DNA of 64,000 nucleotides from Lunularia cruciata (lineage: Eukaryota > Streptophyta > Marchantiopsida > Lunulariales > Lunulariaceae): assembly GCA_948567375.1 (NCBI GenBank), contig OX419756.1, positions 3,787,001 to 3,851,000 on the forward strand, written 5' to 3'. A program made the position numbers and the translations under genes. Below the pieces are notes generated by a model. The model saw nothing but the letters and a program-made list of their open reading frames with translations. It ran no database searches and was not told where the DNA came from. Below are positions 12,001-25,597 of the stretch, one piece after another. Numbering within the stretch: the first letter of the stretch is position 1; each line of letters opens with the position of its first letter.

Positions 12001-14872
12001 CTCAATCAGGAAGTCGCATTGAAGGAAGAGGAGTACAACTTGGTTACGTATCTGGCTTATCTTCTGTTTCCGCCTTTGTACGTGGCAGGACCAATCATCA
12101 GCTATAAAGCGTTTGCTTCTCAGGTCCATCACTTAGATCCACCCGCTCTGTGTGTTTCTCTATCTGTTCAGGTTATCCTGATACTATACTCGTTTCTGGC
12201 TTGCTTTGCCGATAAGCCAAGATCTGTAGCTCCTGTAGACTAAATCTTTTCAGGGAATCAGGGCGACATGCTTTACGTGGGAGCTTCTGTGTTGTACCTT
12301 CATTATGCGAGTTGAACCTGCTGCTGCTGGTTACTCTACGTGTAAACGAGATCTTGTGGCTGTCAAAAGGGCTGATGTTTTGGCACCTTTTAGGTTTGTG
12401 CTGATGTGTTCTTGTTCTGTTCAGCTTAACGAACCGCAAAAGAGTGAGAACAACTTCCAGGTTCTTCTCTACGGGATCAGATGGCTTGCCTGTTTAGCCT
12501 TGATGGAGCTTCTTACACACTACTGCTATTTCAACTCCCTTGCCATCAGGTATTTCCAGATTGATAAGTCAGCACAAAGAAGACTGCTCAAGGCATCTAT
12601 TTGATGGTGAAGATTCGATAGTCAGGTTCTGCCACTCGTTAGATTTAGGTGGAATGCAGTCCTATTGTGTATTCCTTCGTTTTTGTGACGGGAAATTGCT
12701 GGTCTTGATTTCAATCTTTACCTCGCGAGATTCAGTGGAGTGTGGCGAAAACTTTCGCCATTGGAGGTCTTTATCGTTGGATATGGGGTATGTGTACCAA
12801 TTCTCAAACCTTCTTCACTGGATGTTACGCAATGCGAACAATGCTTTTGGTCGAGCATTCAGTACATAACGGTTCAAATATCTACAAATAAATAATTTAA
12901 CACATAAGTGCTGATCATGACACTCGAATCTGGGTTTGTTCGTTGCACAGGTTCTAAATTTCATGTGGTTAAAATTTCTGCTCATATGGCGGTTTTTCCG
13001 GTTTTGGGCCTTGGTTGGTTCTAACTTTCAACTTCCTTTTACTTTCATATCATAGTCTCGTGTATGATTTAGAACCTCATCGTAAATTTGTCATGGCTTG
13101 CACTTCTGTAATGACTTTTGCTCAGTCTCGACATCTGACGTGGATTTCCTCCGCAGGTAAGTGGGATCGAGGCTCCGGAGAACATGTTACGCTGCGTAAA
13201 TAACTGCTATGATCTAGAGAGTTTTTGGAAGAGCTGGCATGCTTCATATAACCGTTGGTTGGTGAGGTAAGAAGTCACCTTTTGGATTACCATTAGAACT
13301 GCACCGATTAGCAGTCAATCTAGGGGCTGTGATGTCCTTCATTGGGACTTGTTCCTTGTATTCTAACAATCTTTACGTGGTTCCGTCGGAAGGTACATCT
13401 ACATCCCTCTTGGTGGATCTCAGTGGAGAATGGTCAACGTGTGGATTATTTTCACATTTGTGGCAGTTTGGCATGACTTGGAGTGGTAGGTGCCTGGCAC
13501 ACCACATTGAACGCATTTTAGATTAGCCATACACCGGATGTTCACCATTTAATGTACATCCTCTTTTGCACCGAAGACACTTTTACATGCAGAGTGGCTT
13601 CTCATGGACAAAGGTGTTCTCGACTCGTATATTGAATGGAGGTTGGTCTTGATTGTCTAATAAAATTATTTGATGATAATGCAGGAAGCTCCTCTCTTGG
13701 GCTTGGGTGACCTGTCTGTTATGGGTTCCAGAGCTTAGCATCAAGTATATCGTGAACACTAAGCCGGTCAGCATCGCCCCTACTGGATCTTCGTCTTGGC
13801 TTGATTTTCTGTCTCTTCAGCACTGATGAATGATTTTCTAAGTTGAGTGTGCGAACTCTTCTGGTGACGTGTAGTGACAATCCAGAATATCAATAGACTC
13901 TTAAAATCACAATCTGCCAAGTTCTCAGATAATGATGTGCGGGAGATGGTGGTGTCTGCAGATGCAACCCTTCAAAACATCTTCATGGTATAATGAATGC
14001 TGTGCAGTTGCTGGTGCGATGAACGTCACAGGTCTTATGGTGAGAGTTCTGCTTTCAAACTTAGTTTTTGCGTTTCTCTTCAACATCGGCACTTCAGAGA
14101 TATAGTTATCATTGTTTTCCCTTTGTCCTTTGTATGGATCTATCATCCACATGTTTGCCAGTTCCGCAGAAGTACCAGCTATTCTAAGTCGTGCATACAT
14201 CATAGACGCAAGCAGACATGCTAGCTTACATATGAGGGTATAATTTCTTCTTCCATTCTTTGCTATGCGTAACTCTAGACTCATCGGTACAACCTTAAAA
14301 CGTTGTAAACTTGACCAAACTTGGTCACTTGATTACTGAAGTTGCTTCTCTTATCAATCGCAATCATGCAGGTTGTGAATCTAATAGGTTTCGTTGTTGG
14401 ACCATCCGGGATCCAGCTTCTCGCCTCCCTTTTGCTTACGGTTGAAAGTAAGTATCGTTTGGCTTATCACATTGATGAACTGCGGCCATCGTATTCGTGT
14501 GCAAGATGCCATTCGGATGTCTATGGGAACTTCTTATTGTCTCACTTCAGTTTTTTTGTTATGCTGAGTACAGATATACCACTGCTGGTAGGAATTTTCA
14601 TAAGCTTCTTCTTCGGTTGTAAGGTAAGTGAACGTCTTGATTTTCCTCCTGGATGACCTGTTCTTTCAGCAGTAATGGAGCTGGAAGCTTGAAAAATGTG
14701 AGGTATCTGATTGGTTGGTGTTTCTTGAGAATCTTAGCCTCCTGGTGGGAGTTAATCTGATTTGGATGCAAGTTTTTCAGGTTGCTAAATACGATATACT
14801 TGTTCACTGCAGATTTCTTTCTACAAGCGCGAGCTGGAAATTCAAAGTCAAGGGAAAGTGGTAATCGACTAA
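9033..14872 (+). CDS. Membrane-bound O-acyltransferase (GUP1/HHAT-like MBOAT), 18 exons
   Basis: This is a multi-pass ER-type acyltransferase of the MBOAT superfamily. Yeast GUP1 of this group remodels GPI-anchor lipids; the plant substrate is not settled here. Exons: 9033-9186, 9316-9386, 9892-10073, 10301-10349, 10504-10607, 10767-10831, 11171-11247, about 11932-12123, 12425-12549, 12736-12787, 12951-13013, 13157-13266, 13393-13485, 13685-13766, 13962-14039, 14372-14447, 14574-14623, 14813-14872. All phases close, giving about 560 residues. Family landmarks in order are [74 protein letters not shown] (H near 406) and VAVWHDLEW, which holds the conserved MBOAT histidine near 442. Hydrophobic segments fill most exons. 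The start of exon 8 is uncertain: an acceptor at 12010 also keeps phase and gives about 534 residues. Weak donors (GTCCGG at exon 1, GTCCAT at exon 8, GTTGGT at exon 11) are noted. It looks functional. Confidence 0.88.
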
Positions 14873-14999
14873 AACTTCAGATCCGCGAGGGAAATGATCC
14901 TAGCAGCGCGATTTGAGGTCAGTTTAGGTGTAACTTATTCTATTCCAGAATGTGACGGGAGCCTCCTGCGAAAATGATCGCAAGAGTTTCGAAAAGGAC

Positions 15000-15900
15000 T
15001 CAATGGCTTCAAGTTACATCTTACTGCCAACTGAGCCGATCATATGAATTTTAGTGTAGGTCTTAAAGAAGCGATTTCCATTGATACTCCACGCTTTAGC
15101 TCTAGTAACCCTCCTTAGTACACAAGGATTTCAGACGTTTCCGACATCTTCGGCAACCAAGAAATTCGCGATCGTCCGATGGGATGGCGTGAGATAAACG
15201 AATGATACGCTACGCTAAAGTTGGATGCTCCGATGAGAAATGAATAGATGAAAGTTGCTCGCTAAAGCTGTACAGAACTTGCATCATCGCATTGGTAGAG
15301 GGAGCAAACTATACAATCGTTAGGGAAATTTTCCGATATGCTTCATTAAATTATTTTTTTTCCCAGTACACTCCACACAAGAAAAGGTATTACCTCGCCC
15401 GCATCCTCTCCTCGCACAACCGTAGCAACTCCAGCAGAGCGACATGGAGTGCCATAATAGAGCGACACGAGTACCTGGCTTCAACTTTGTGGAGTGCTTA
15501 GGTAGTGTGTGTGATTTCGTGGAAACGTACGCCCTTGCCCACAACTCTCTTTATTTTTTGAAGAATAGCGAGGCGAGCAATTTGTCTTTCTCTTTCTGTG
15601 CACGAAGTCCTGTTGGTGCAGAGATAGGAAGCGAAGAAGAGGGTCCTGACAGGTACTGAGGAGGGCCCGCTTGAAATTTTACTCCCTTGTTCACAACGCT
15701 TTTTACTCTTTGAAGAACGGCGTGCCAAACAAGTGTGCTGCAACTTGTCCTTCCGCTCGCACACGGGCATGGAACCTTTGTGTCACAAAGATAGGCGGTA
15801 AAGAGTGCACTCAATCTATTAGAAACCAAGGTGAAATTTTAAAAGCAAGATGGAAATGGAATATTTTAGAAATATCTTTTAGAGAAAATGTCAACATTAG
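15000..15900. repeat. Post-gene interval with a diverged 152-bp tandem duplication
   Basis: Downstream of the acyltransferase no gene is visible. A segment starting near 15535 (CTTGCCCACAACTCTCTTTA) reappears near 15687 (CTTGTTCACAACGCTTTTTA) at a 152-bp offset, followed by matching GAAGAAYRGCG text. Overlapping frames on both strands of this block are artefacts of the duplication and show no family match that I know. Confidence 0.55.
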
Positions 15901-18900
15901 AATATTTAATATATAATATCATTATATAATTTAATCAATAAATAAATTGTTATACTGTCATAAATATATTTATTATTTAATCAATTGGTAAATAAAATAT
16001 ATACGTTATAATTAATAAATTTTCGTATTATAAAAACAGAAATATGTTAAAAAATTATTTATTTATTTAAATTACAATTATTTATTTATAATATATATAT
16101 ATGTTTGTAAATGAGATAATCATATTATGAAATCAAACTAGATTGATAAGAAATGGAGGGGTAGCAGTGACCATCATAAGTTAAGGTCATAATTTGATAA
16201 AGTTATTGGATTTACCACTAAAGTATAATTTTTGATGATATGCTAGTCCAGTCCTGAGAGGGTGATCACTTTGTTTTGCCAAAGTAGATATTCTTTGTGT
16301 CCTAATGTCTCCTTCAGGCACAATATATAGTGCAGTGACTTGGTGAGAATAAGGACTTTATACTATTTTGTAGAATTTTGGGTCTTATAAGATCCAGATT
16401 TTCCTACATTAATATCAAATCATGACTCTTTTTAAATTTACTTAAATATTCTAGTTCCATAATAAATAGATGCTTTGTACGTTTTATTGATCGTGATAGC
16501 ACTTCACCCTGTGTAGAAGTAAATATTGATTTTGTGTATTAAATATAGACTTGGATTGGTGGTCAAAAGTATTCACAATTCATGCTATATAAATCATCTC
16601 ATGGTGAAAACTGACCATTCTTACACTACCAAATAATTTATCTGGAGAGTCACTCTACTCCAATACTCTAAAGGTTTACTATATATTCTAATCCTCAAAC
16701 TCTTATCTTCCATATATTATACAATTGCAAACTATTCCCCCTCTGTATTATTATGCAATAGTTGTTGCTTTTCGCTAATAATAAGCTTCGATTGGATGCA
16801 GACAATCTCCCACTCTTATAAAACTCATTATTAATTGATCTTTAGATGTAAATCTAATGAATTGATATATCTCTTTTAGATTATCATCTATGGATACGTA
16901 GACTGGATCAAATATTTTCAAATCTTAGAACTCGAATTCTTAAGTTGTTCTTTTGTATTTTTGAGTGTAGGTTGTACATTTGATATTAGCTCTTGTCAAT
17001 AAAGAACAGTGCAATTTCTAAAGCCTAGTAAATGATTTGATAAGCACATGAACAGTGCAAAATTTGTAAAGCCTAGTAAATGCTTTAATAAGTACATGAT
17101 ACGATCTATTTATCTATTTATTTGTGCATTTTTATCTTAGAATCATTTCTTTCTTATTATCAATGACTTAAAATTTCTTTTTTACATCCACTTGTAGGTC
17201 TAAAAAACCAATCTAAAATGAATGAAATTCATATTAACATTTTCCCTTAAGTGGTTATTTTTAAATGGGATAAAATTCATATTTTAAGTTGTATAAAATT
17301 CATGAATTAAACCTTTATATATGTATCATTATCTCTTAGAAATTGATCACATATGATTTGATTTGATTATAGATTAGGATGTTATCAAGAAACATGGTAA
17401 TTGGTTATTTTAATATGGTAGAAATATCATTCTTTTAAATATAATATGTGCATTAATAATAAAACCAAATAAAATTCCCATATATTCAATATAATAATCC
17501 TCATAAATATACGATATGCATTGAGGAAACCAAATACCATCGCCATGTATTCAATATAATACTCTCTACATAAAGTGGTCTCTTGACTAATGATACCTGC
17601 ATGACTCCAAGATATAATAAGAAAATGATTTTATTAGCTTTGTAAGTAGAGAAACTTGAGAGCTCAATCTTAAATTTGATCAAATTAGTCATCAATCTTG
17701 AGTAATGGTTAATTTTCTTGAAAATCTATTAGTATAGTGAAAATAATAAATATATCTCTTCATGTCTCTACATTTTGTCTCAACTAAGACTAGAAATTCA
17801 TATACTTATGCTTTTGATTGAACGAATTATTCACTTTTCTGCTACATGAGTTTTATAGTTTTCTAGCTTAATGGGATCTAATAAGTTTGGAGTGTTATGA
17901 GGTACTATATTTTGAAAGTTTCTTGTGGTTTACTCTTTCTTTGTTGTAGGGTGGATGAACTTGTAAGTTGTCTAAGGATCAATCATTGTAGTTACTATGA
18001 TATCTTGTAATTTTTTAGGAATTTATACCTTTCACTTCACATCATGTTCCTATACTTTTTTATCAATTTTAAGAAACATAATGTCATTGGTGATATCTTT
18101 CCTTATAAGAGAAAAATAAATATTTTCCTCCATTAGTTTTACTTTATCTCTATAAGTAATCCATACAAAAAAATTTAATATTTTTTCCTCCAATCCCATT
18201 GTGGATTGGAGGAAAATTCACCATGAATTTATATTGCTATATTCAAGGCTTTTATTAGATTGCATCATAGTAAGCTAATTTTATCCTTTCATCATACAAT
18301 CTCTTCCTTTCATTTACTTATAGTCAATCTCACACTCTTAAGAAAATCTTAATAGGTTTGGTTTACTTATTTCACAATTCTATCTCTTAAGTTTCATCCA
18401 TTAGTAAATCCAATCTCAAGTTCATATCAGATGACCTAAAAAAAATTTGAAATTATTCTTGGAGCAATCAGGCCTTTACTTTCTACTTTCAAATTCCCCA
18501 TCCATAATGTGATTTCTTTCTTTAATTTACTAACTCCTTTTACACCACTCCTTCTCCTTCTGCATTTTTCTTGTTCCTTGTTGAAATTATTAACACAAAA
18601 AGGTGTAACTCTCAAAAATCTTAGTTATCCCAGTCTTCATAAATCTTCATGACAATCCTTGTACATTCCTTTTTATGCTCCTTTTTATGCTCTCTTTTCA
18701 TTGGAAGATTCACAACATAATCATTACATTGACAAAACATATTTTTACGATTGAGTTAAAAACTCTAAAAATTATAATACTTTTTATTTTCATAGATATA
18801 AATATTCACCCTTTGTCATAATGCTTCATTGTTCTTTGGTGCTAGAAAATTCAACTTGAGAAAATTCAACTCTAGTTATAGAGTTGAAACATTAATTTGA

Positions 18901-20400
18901 GATACTAGAGATACAAAAGAAGATAAAATAAGATGGATAATCAAGGAGTTTTGTCTATTTCTAATTTTTGTTTTCTAAACTCTTCTCATTTCTATTCAAT
19001 TTGAAGATACACAGGTCTTGAGATAACATTTGTTGCATATGTTTTGAATGAATTTCATAATCTAAGTGATAGAGTCTTTCAATTTGGCAGTACTTCCAAT
19101 ATTACTTATGTTGATTTATGGGATTCTTAAATTTACATTTCTTTTGAGCAATGGATTTAATAGTAAATATATTGTAAATTTCTACACTCATGTTATTTTA
19201 TATTGTTGTATGTCCATAGGAGTATGGAAGGATAGGGCTGTTCAAAATTATGGTGAAAAGAAGTACTATGAGATTTACAATGTGCATTTATCTTTGGTAG
19301 TTTTTATCATTTTTTGTGGAGATTAAATTATTGGAATTTTCCATGCTCTACTAATTCGAATCAAAGGAGAAAAAAGATAGCTTGACCATACAAAGCTTGT
19401 TCCAACAAGTGAAGTACATAAAAATTATATCTAGAAAAAAATAGAACTAACAAAGAGTATTCAAGACAAGAAAGCTCAAGAGTACATTAAATGGAAGTAG
19501 AACCTTACAATCAAACGTCCAACAAATTGAGAGATATATAAGGAGACATACTTACAAGCTCAAGATACTTAACAAGAGATTGTGAAAAAAACAATAAAGA
19601 ACTGTAAAGTTGAACCATACAAATGGATAGCTAGGATACTAAGCAATGAATCCCTTTTGGATTTGAATTCTGAAATAAGTAAAGTTAAAAAAACTCAAAA
19701 GAATCAAAGTACATAATACAATATGTATCATATATGTATATGAATATCTAACCAGCAATTATGTTTTCAATATTCAAACATAATGGAAACTAATCTCTAT
19801 CATGTAATCCCTAAAGTTAAAGCCTCTATTTCCAAGAAGGAAAAAATTTAGCACTAATTTGGTCCCTAACTCTTATCTCCTCATAACAACAACACTCAAG
19901 AAAAATATAGTACTCATCTTCAACCTTACCCATGTAACACAATATGAAAATTTATATACAATGATATATACCTTTACAACATCCTTCTATAATAAGTTTA
20001 TGAGAGCTTTTTCTATATTGGGTAATAATACATCTAAGTGAGGTAGATATTAACCAAAAGGTGTTCACAATCCACCAATATATAATTCATAAATTGTTGC
20101 TAGAACATCATTTTAGTACAATGTTCATTTTACAAAGAATGTAGGAAATTCTCCTAGATCCCTTCCCACAGATAGGCTCCAATGTATTTCAAGAACATTA
20201 TATATTGTAGCCAAAGCAATCAAATCTCTATACTACACGATAGATTGTGTTTCAAAAAGCTTGGTAAGTTAATCCCTCATACTCCATGGACCTAATCCTA
20301 GAAACAAAGATGAGAGCTAAGAATAAAACTTGAGCCTCAAGAGGAAAAAACATGTCTTAGCAAGAAGTAAGCCATATAGAGTTTAAAATCCTTACACCAA
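15900..20400. other. AT-rich gene-poor block
   Basis: Composition shifts abruptly near 15.9 kb to very AT-rich DNA with few CG dinucleotides. I see only short chance frames, such as a hydrophobic one at 19066-19326, with no coding signature. The block most likely consists of old mobile-element sequence, since LINE remains begin at its right edge. Confidence 0.6.
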
Positions 20401-21085
20401 GTTCATTGCATAAGAAAAACTTTTGGATTTTCTCAATCTTTTGATTACCAAGTCTTCATAGTACTAGGATCTTAGACTTGCCATAGAGAATCAATAGTTG
20501 CACAAGTGATATGGAAAACAACTTCCTCAACTCTCATGTAGGGAGATAATTAATCATAGAGCAATTCATGATTGAATATAAAGCCTTGAATATTTTACCA
20601 CCACTTTTCTCATTGCAAGTAGATAGACTATAGTCATGCAAAAAAATCCCTAAGTATTTATAAGTATAAACTTGCTCCAAATACTTGCTATCCAAGTAAA
20701 TGAGGATATGAATCCAATAGGTTTGATAAGCAATGTGAAATCTCAAAGGTGAGGACCATATTGTTTGTAAAAAGAAGTGCATGTATAGTCAAAGACTAAC
20801 TTGCATTCCAATAGCTACTACTTCCAAGAAGAATCTCCAAATCATCAATGAAGATTCCAAATAGTATTGGAGAGAGAGAGAGAATCTTTGAATCACTCCC
20901 ATCATGCTTAGGTTATTTTGAGAGCTCAAAGAAGAGAGTTTCACAACCACCGTCTCATAGACTGTATATATAGCACCAATTAGATCATATGAAACTTCAA
21001 CTTTGCCAAGTCTCTCATGGAGAGCTTTTTTGGGGAGCTTATCAAAAGACTTCATAAAATCTATGAAAGCTATACAAAGAGCTCA
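20400..21085 (-). pseudogene. Non-LTR (LINE) reverse transcriptase, 3' part
   Basis: The minus strand reads AFIDFMKSFDKLPKKAL, the motif-A region of LINE reverse transcriptases, at 21077-21027. It continues through a GVIQRFSLS stretch (motif B region). Next comes LLFTNNMVLTF, where the catalytic xADD of motif C has become TNN. After that comes YTYKYLGIFL, the FxYLG motif. Several frameshifts and stops follow. The fragment is dead, because motif C has lost both aspartates. An LTR insertion cuts it just before motif A. Confidence 0.75.
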
Positions 21086-21686
21086 GGTAATACTTTGAGG
21101 ACAAGATAACTCTCTAAGAGAGATACAAGAGAGAAAACACAAACTTCACACTCAATCCTCTGATGCCCCAAAGGAGCACCTTCTCTTTATTATATAGCAA
21201 AGAGGATCCTCTCAAAGAAAGCTCCTCCCTTGGATCAAAAACAAGGATTGGTGACATGTCTGTGAGCTGCACCCTTAGAGTAGTTGTTTGGATGGGCGAT
21301 ATGTTGATCCTTGTCCTAGCTGGTTGGTCAAATAGGTTTGATTGGAGGGAATATTTGGGAAATCTTATTGTAAGAAGCTCAAAACCACGTGGGTGAGATA
21401 CCATTGGAAATCTCTTGATGAGACAAATCATAGGAGGAGAAGACAAACCTTTTTATGTAGAGGAGGAGGAGGGAGGGGGGAGTAGGAATCTTTTCATTTT
21501 TGAGGCCTTATTAATCCGTTAGGCTCTGAAGTTTTCAATCTATTTTCAACTTCTACCCTATTAGTAGAAGTGCTCTTTTAGTGACACCTCTATCTGATCT
21601 ACCTAGCCCATTATAAAAAGTATCCTTCTAGATGTTACCAAGTCAATTTTCACCTCTTGATAATATGTCAAACTATTGGTATTACA
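21086..21686 (-). mobile_element. Solo LTR copy D inserted in the LINE
   Basis: A minus-oriented copy of the TGTAATAC family, about 600 bp. It opens GGTAATACTTTGAGGAC and closes TTGGTATTACA, with the complemented TATA-like block at about 21181. It lies about 10 bp upstream of the reverse transcriptase motif A on the minus strand, so it arrived after the LINE. No perfect target duplication is apparent. Confidence 0.7.
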
Positions 21687-22300
21687 ACTCCCCAAAAGAG
21701 CTCTCCATCACAAGAAATGGAAAACCAAAAGTTTGTATTGAATGCTATAGTTATATCTAAACCTACTTGAAATTTGACACATATAATGGGCTTCTCAACC
21801 CAAGTACTCAACTTGGATTCTTAAATATGTCCATATTGCTTACCAAAGATACTACCAACTAAAATAGTATAATAGTTTGTAACAACATCCTTCTTGCATA
21901 ACTTGCAAAAATGCACAACCATCTTCAAGTGAAGACTATCAAGAATTCACAAAGAATTTTCCAATTCAAAGCAGAATTAAGTATGAGAATCAAAGGATCA
22001 CCATCCCAAATTCATAAGTTAAATGCAAAGCACATCAAGATTATCATATTTACCATGGGCCAATTTTTTTAGCAGAGATTTTACTTCAACTTTAGAAATA
22101 GTCAAGAGAGGTCCATAGCAAGATGTAAAGTATGGACCATCAAGAAATAAATAAAGATCATTCAAATATTTATAATTTTCCTTAAGGGTGATAAAGATCT
22201 AACAACAACATTCATCCAAAAACCCTTGGGGATTGTAATTAATTCAATACTCCACTCAACAATGTAAACCCATAAGAAATCTCTCTTCTAGTGCTTCACC
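21687..22300 (-). pseudogene. LINE reverse transcriptase, upstream part
   Basis: Minus-strand frames upstream of the solo LTR contain scattered reverse transcriptase-like text, including LWIWDGDPLILILNSALNWK and LVVSLVSNMDIFK, with many stops. Strand and position fit the 5' half of the LINE at 20400-21085. Further upstream (22.3-23.4 kb) the DNA is AT-rich and I cannot follow the element. Confidence 0.4.
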
Positions 22301-23479
22301 AACTTCTCATAAGAGATTAATGCAGCTTGCTAAGTAATATGGAAAATATACTTATCCATAGCTTTGATCCTTCCAACATTATAATCTACATCATATCACT
22401 TGTTGCAAGGAACCAAGATTTCCTCTTATGAGAGCCTCTTAGAAAGAAGCTTGTTGATATAGATTATGGAAGTTTTATGAGCTGATTATGAGTCTCTCTT
22501 CTAAAATTCAAGGTAGTGTCTCCTTCTAGAAAGGTAGCTTGAGGTAGGTAACTAGGAGGGAGAGTGAAGGGGATTGATGCATGATTAAACTCAAATTGAG
22601 GATCTAAAGTACAAAAATGACTAATATGATATAGATTTCTCTGATTTAAAGTATCATCTTCAATTTTGTCTTCCTTTGTTCAAATTTAAGCCTTTGAACA
22701 AAGATCAAAGTAAAGCCTTAATCAAGAGAAGATGTTTCTTGCTTTACTTTGATCAAGGAAACAAACATCATTAATGATCAACTTGGCCTTCCAAAATTTT
22801 CAAATCTAGTAAAACAAGAAGAGGTAGGGATGGAAGAGAAAGATGGGTAAGATAGAATGTAGCACTAATCATTGTGATAGATGGAGACTTAAAAGGGAAA
22901 GGATGAGTGTCATAATTGATCTAGAGGCAACTAAGAGTTTCTTTTCATAATTAAAATTGGTGCAAGAGAAGGATGATACCAAGAAGGTAGAATTACCAAT
23001 AAGAAAATAAAAAAATTTAGATCTTGCCTAGAAGAGTGAGATTGACTATAGTTAAATAAAAGCTATTAAATGGCAAGTGATCAATTAGCTCAATCTTAGG
23101 ACAATTATGAAGTTAAAGTAAGGTACTATCATAAAATTTATCCTTATTTTTGGTTAGAAGCAACTCATCCATTATGTTTATGTTTCTTGGGATTAACAAT
23201 AGCAGTATAAACAAAAGAGTGCTAAGACAGCTAAAGAATTGAGTGATATGATATTAAGTGGTCGCACATCATAGCAAAGGTGGATTATAAGATTAAGGTA
23301 ATTTTTAGGAGTAGCTATCTTGCAAAGTTCCACATAGAGTAGCTCCATATGAATAAGAAGAATATAAAGTCCTAGTGGAGGAATTATCAAAGAAAGGATT
23401 CACCCAACCAAAGATATTCTTGTATAAAGCTTTAAGTTTTGTGAAGAAGAAAGATATAAGTATGAGTATATGTATTGAC

Positions 23480-23890
23480 TATTCTGCATTTAATTAGTCA
23501 AGACCAAGATTCCTTTTATCCAAGATGGATGAAACTTTTGATCATTATGGTTATATATATCATATATAACATATGAATCAATTTGAATTGTAGATGAGGA
23601 TGTCACAAGGGTCACTTTATATGGAAGATATTATCACTTTGAATGCATAATGATACCTTATTCTCTACATTCATTGGATTGATGAACAATATATTTTGAC
23701 TATACTTTAAAGAATCTCTAAATATATTCTTAGATGATATTTTGGTTTGTAGTCAAACCTTAGAGGATTATAGAAAACATCTAAGTCAAATCTTTCAAAT
23801 TCTACATGATATTGAGCTATATGCAAAAGCTTCAAAATGTGAGTTTTGTAGATTTTAGGTTGGTTAATTAAGCTATAAAGTGAGTGAAGA
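23480..23890 (+). pseudogene. Ty3/gypsy reverse transcriptase fragment
   Basis: The plus strand carries successive Ty3/gypsy reverse transcriptase blocks. These are KMDETFDHYG, then EDVTRVTLYGRYYHFE, then (after a frameshift near 23665) STFIGLMNNIF, NIFLDDILVCSQTLEDYRKH and LYAKASKCEF. The active-site LDD is intact, but stops and frame changes kill the fragment. No LTRs or integrase are joined to it. Confidence 0.8.
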
Positions 23891-23998
23891 ATGGAAAATG
23901 CAAAGGCATTGAAAAAATAACAAGAAAAATGTACATACCTACAGTGCATTTGAATTTAAGTTATAATTAAAGAGATTTAGAAGAATAATAAGATTCAA

Positions 23999-24334
23999 TC
24001 ATAGGTTTGTTAAATCCTTTTCTAGGCTTGTAGAAGCTTTACATCCTCTAATGGAAACAAATGCTAATATTTGAAATTTGGAGATAACACAAGAACTTCT
24101 CCGTGTTACTGTTACATTCTCTCCAGAAGAGGGAGGAATTTGTATGGCTATAATATGCTTCAGCTGTGCGCTCTCTATCCGGAGAGTGACTTCGAAAGCA
24201 TAGGCAGGTAGCCCGTCGAGCAACATTCCTTTCCGAGAGAAACCTACGGTTTGCAGCAAATTGCGCTTCTTAGATTCCGTAGTTCTTCTAGCTGGAAGTA
24301 AAATCTTTCTTGTCACGAAATGAATGCGCTTCAC
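23999..24334 (-). pseudogene. Possible C-terminal exon of the HNL gene
   Basis: An open minus-strand frame of 111 codons contains FVTRKILLPARRTTESKK and DGLPAYAFEVTLRIESAQLK. It lies downstream of the LRR array on the same strand and in the less AT-rich composition of the gene. That makes it a candidate for the region after the LRRs, but I do not recognise a domain, and its splice links to the array are not determined. It could instead be an unrelated fragment. Confidence 0.35.
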
Positions 24335-24979
24335 GATAGATATCGGGTTCCAGGGATTGAATTGTTAGATACTTTGCATGCACGGCAAGGATTCGGCAAC
24401 GACAAGTTGGACCTGCTTTCCATTCTGAAACAACACTAGTTACAACATATGCTCTGCATTAACATTGTCATACGTATCTATCTATCCAAATTGGATACGT
24501 AGAATGGCTCCGAATATAGAGAAATGAGAAGCCGTTTGAGGAACGAGAGATCTAGATCTCGTTGAAAGCAAATGAGATGCAAGATATGTAATGTATACAA
24601 CAAGGTGACGTATATTTGTTCGATTGGTAGCATAAATGAACAAATGAACGTAACCTGGAAACATATCAAAAGTAGTTCCTATATACAAGAATATCTGCTC
24701 GAATGATAACATAAATGAACATAACCAGGAAACATATCAAGAACAATCCCTGTATACAAGTAGCATGCGCCGGAAAAGCGGAAACAGAACGACAGTGCAT
24801 ATTGAGAAATAAAATCGACTTGAGCAGCAAGACGAGAAAGATTCAGATAAACCGAAGTCGAAAATCAGTGTAGAAGCCTGGATATCGAAAGTCGTGGAAA
24901 ATCCGTGAGTCATCCCGAAAGTATGAAATCACTCAGAGAACGAGGGGAGTAGAGCGAAGCGTTAGGGAACCGGGTATGT

Positions 24980-25508
24980 TCAATGTCCTCCTTTTTGCTT
25001 GCAGTTAGTGAATCTACTGTACGCTTTGGAAATTTTGGCTGCACGGTTGGTTGGAGACACCAATACAACTCCCGAGCGGCCAGACTTCCTTGCAGACCGT
25101 TTCTGAACAGGTACGGTCTTTAGGGTTTCGGTCACTGATACGAGCAGGTTCGGGCACGACTCAATGGATACTTTCCGCAATCGCTGGAGTTGCTTAAAGT
25201 GTACCAGGGAGAGCCTGCAGAGTCGGGGATGACCCAGTGGACAAGTCCTACAACTGCTGCAATTTGCCCGGTTGTCTGTGGTAGAGCCTGCAGTTTGGGC
25301 CAACCCTCAATGCCTAACTCTTGCAATTGCTGGAGTTGGCCGAGGGTACCCGAGGGAGCGTGCAATGTTCGGACACTCACGGATCTATAACGTCCTCAAT
25401 TGTTGGAGTAGCCCGAGTGTACAAGGTAGTTCCTGCGACTTCGCGAACAACCCAAAATACAAGTCTTGCAATTGCTACAGTCGCCCCGAATGTATCAAAT
25501 AGGTCGGG

Positions 25509-25512
<4 letters not shown>
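24980..25512 (-). pseudogene. LRR block, distal part of the HNL pseudogene
   Basis: The minus strand reads leucine-rich repeats of the plant type, for example GTLGQLQQLQELGIEGWPKL, with further units in other frames (SCPNLLVS, DTFGATVAIARLVF). Consecutive units lie about 72 bp apart but switch frame through small indels. The run meets the TA microsatellite at 25512. The side nearest 24980 continues into a basic tail ending in KQKGGH. Plant LRRs of NLR proteins act in recognition and regulation; this copy cannot give a continuous protein. Confidence 0.7.

Positions 25513-25597
<85 letters not shown>

Noticed and set aside
19066-19326. Hydrophobic 86-codon frame
   Set aside because: AT-rich DNA readily gives such frames, and there is no start context or neighbouring exons.
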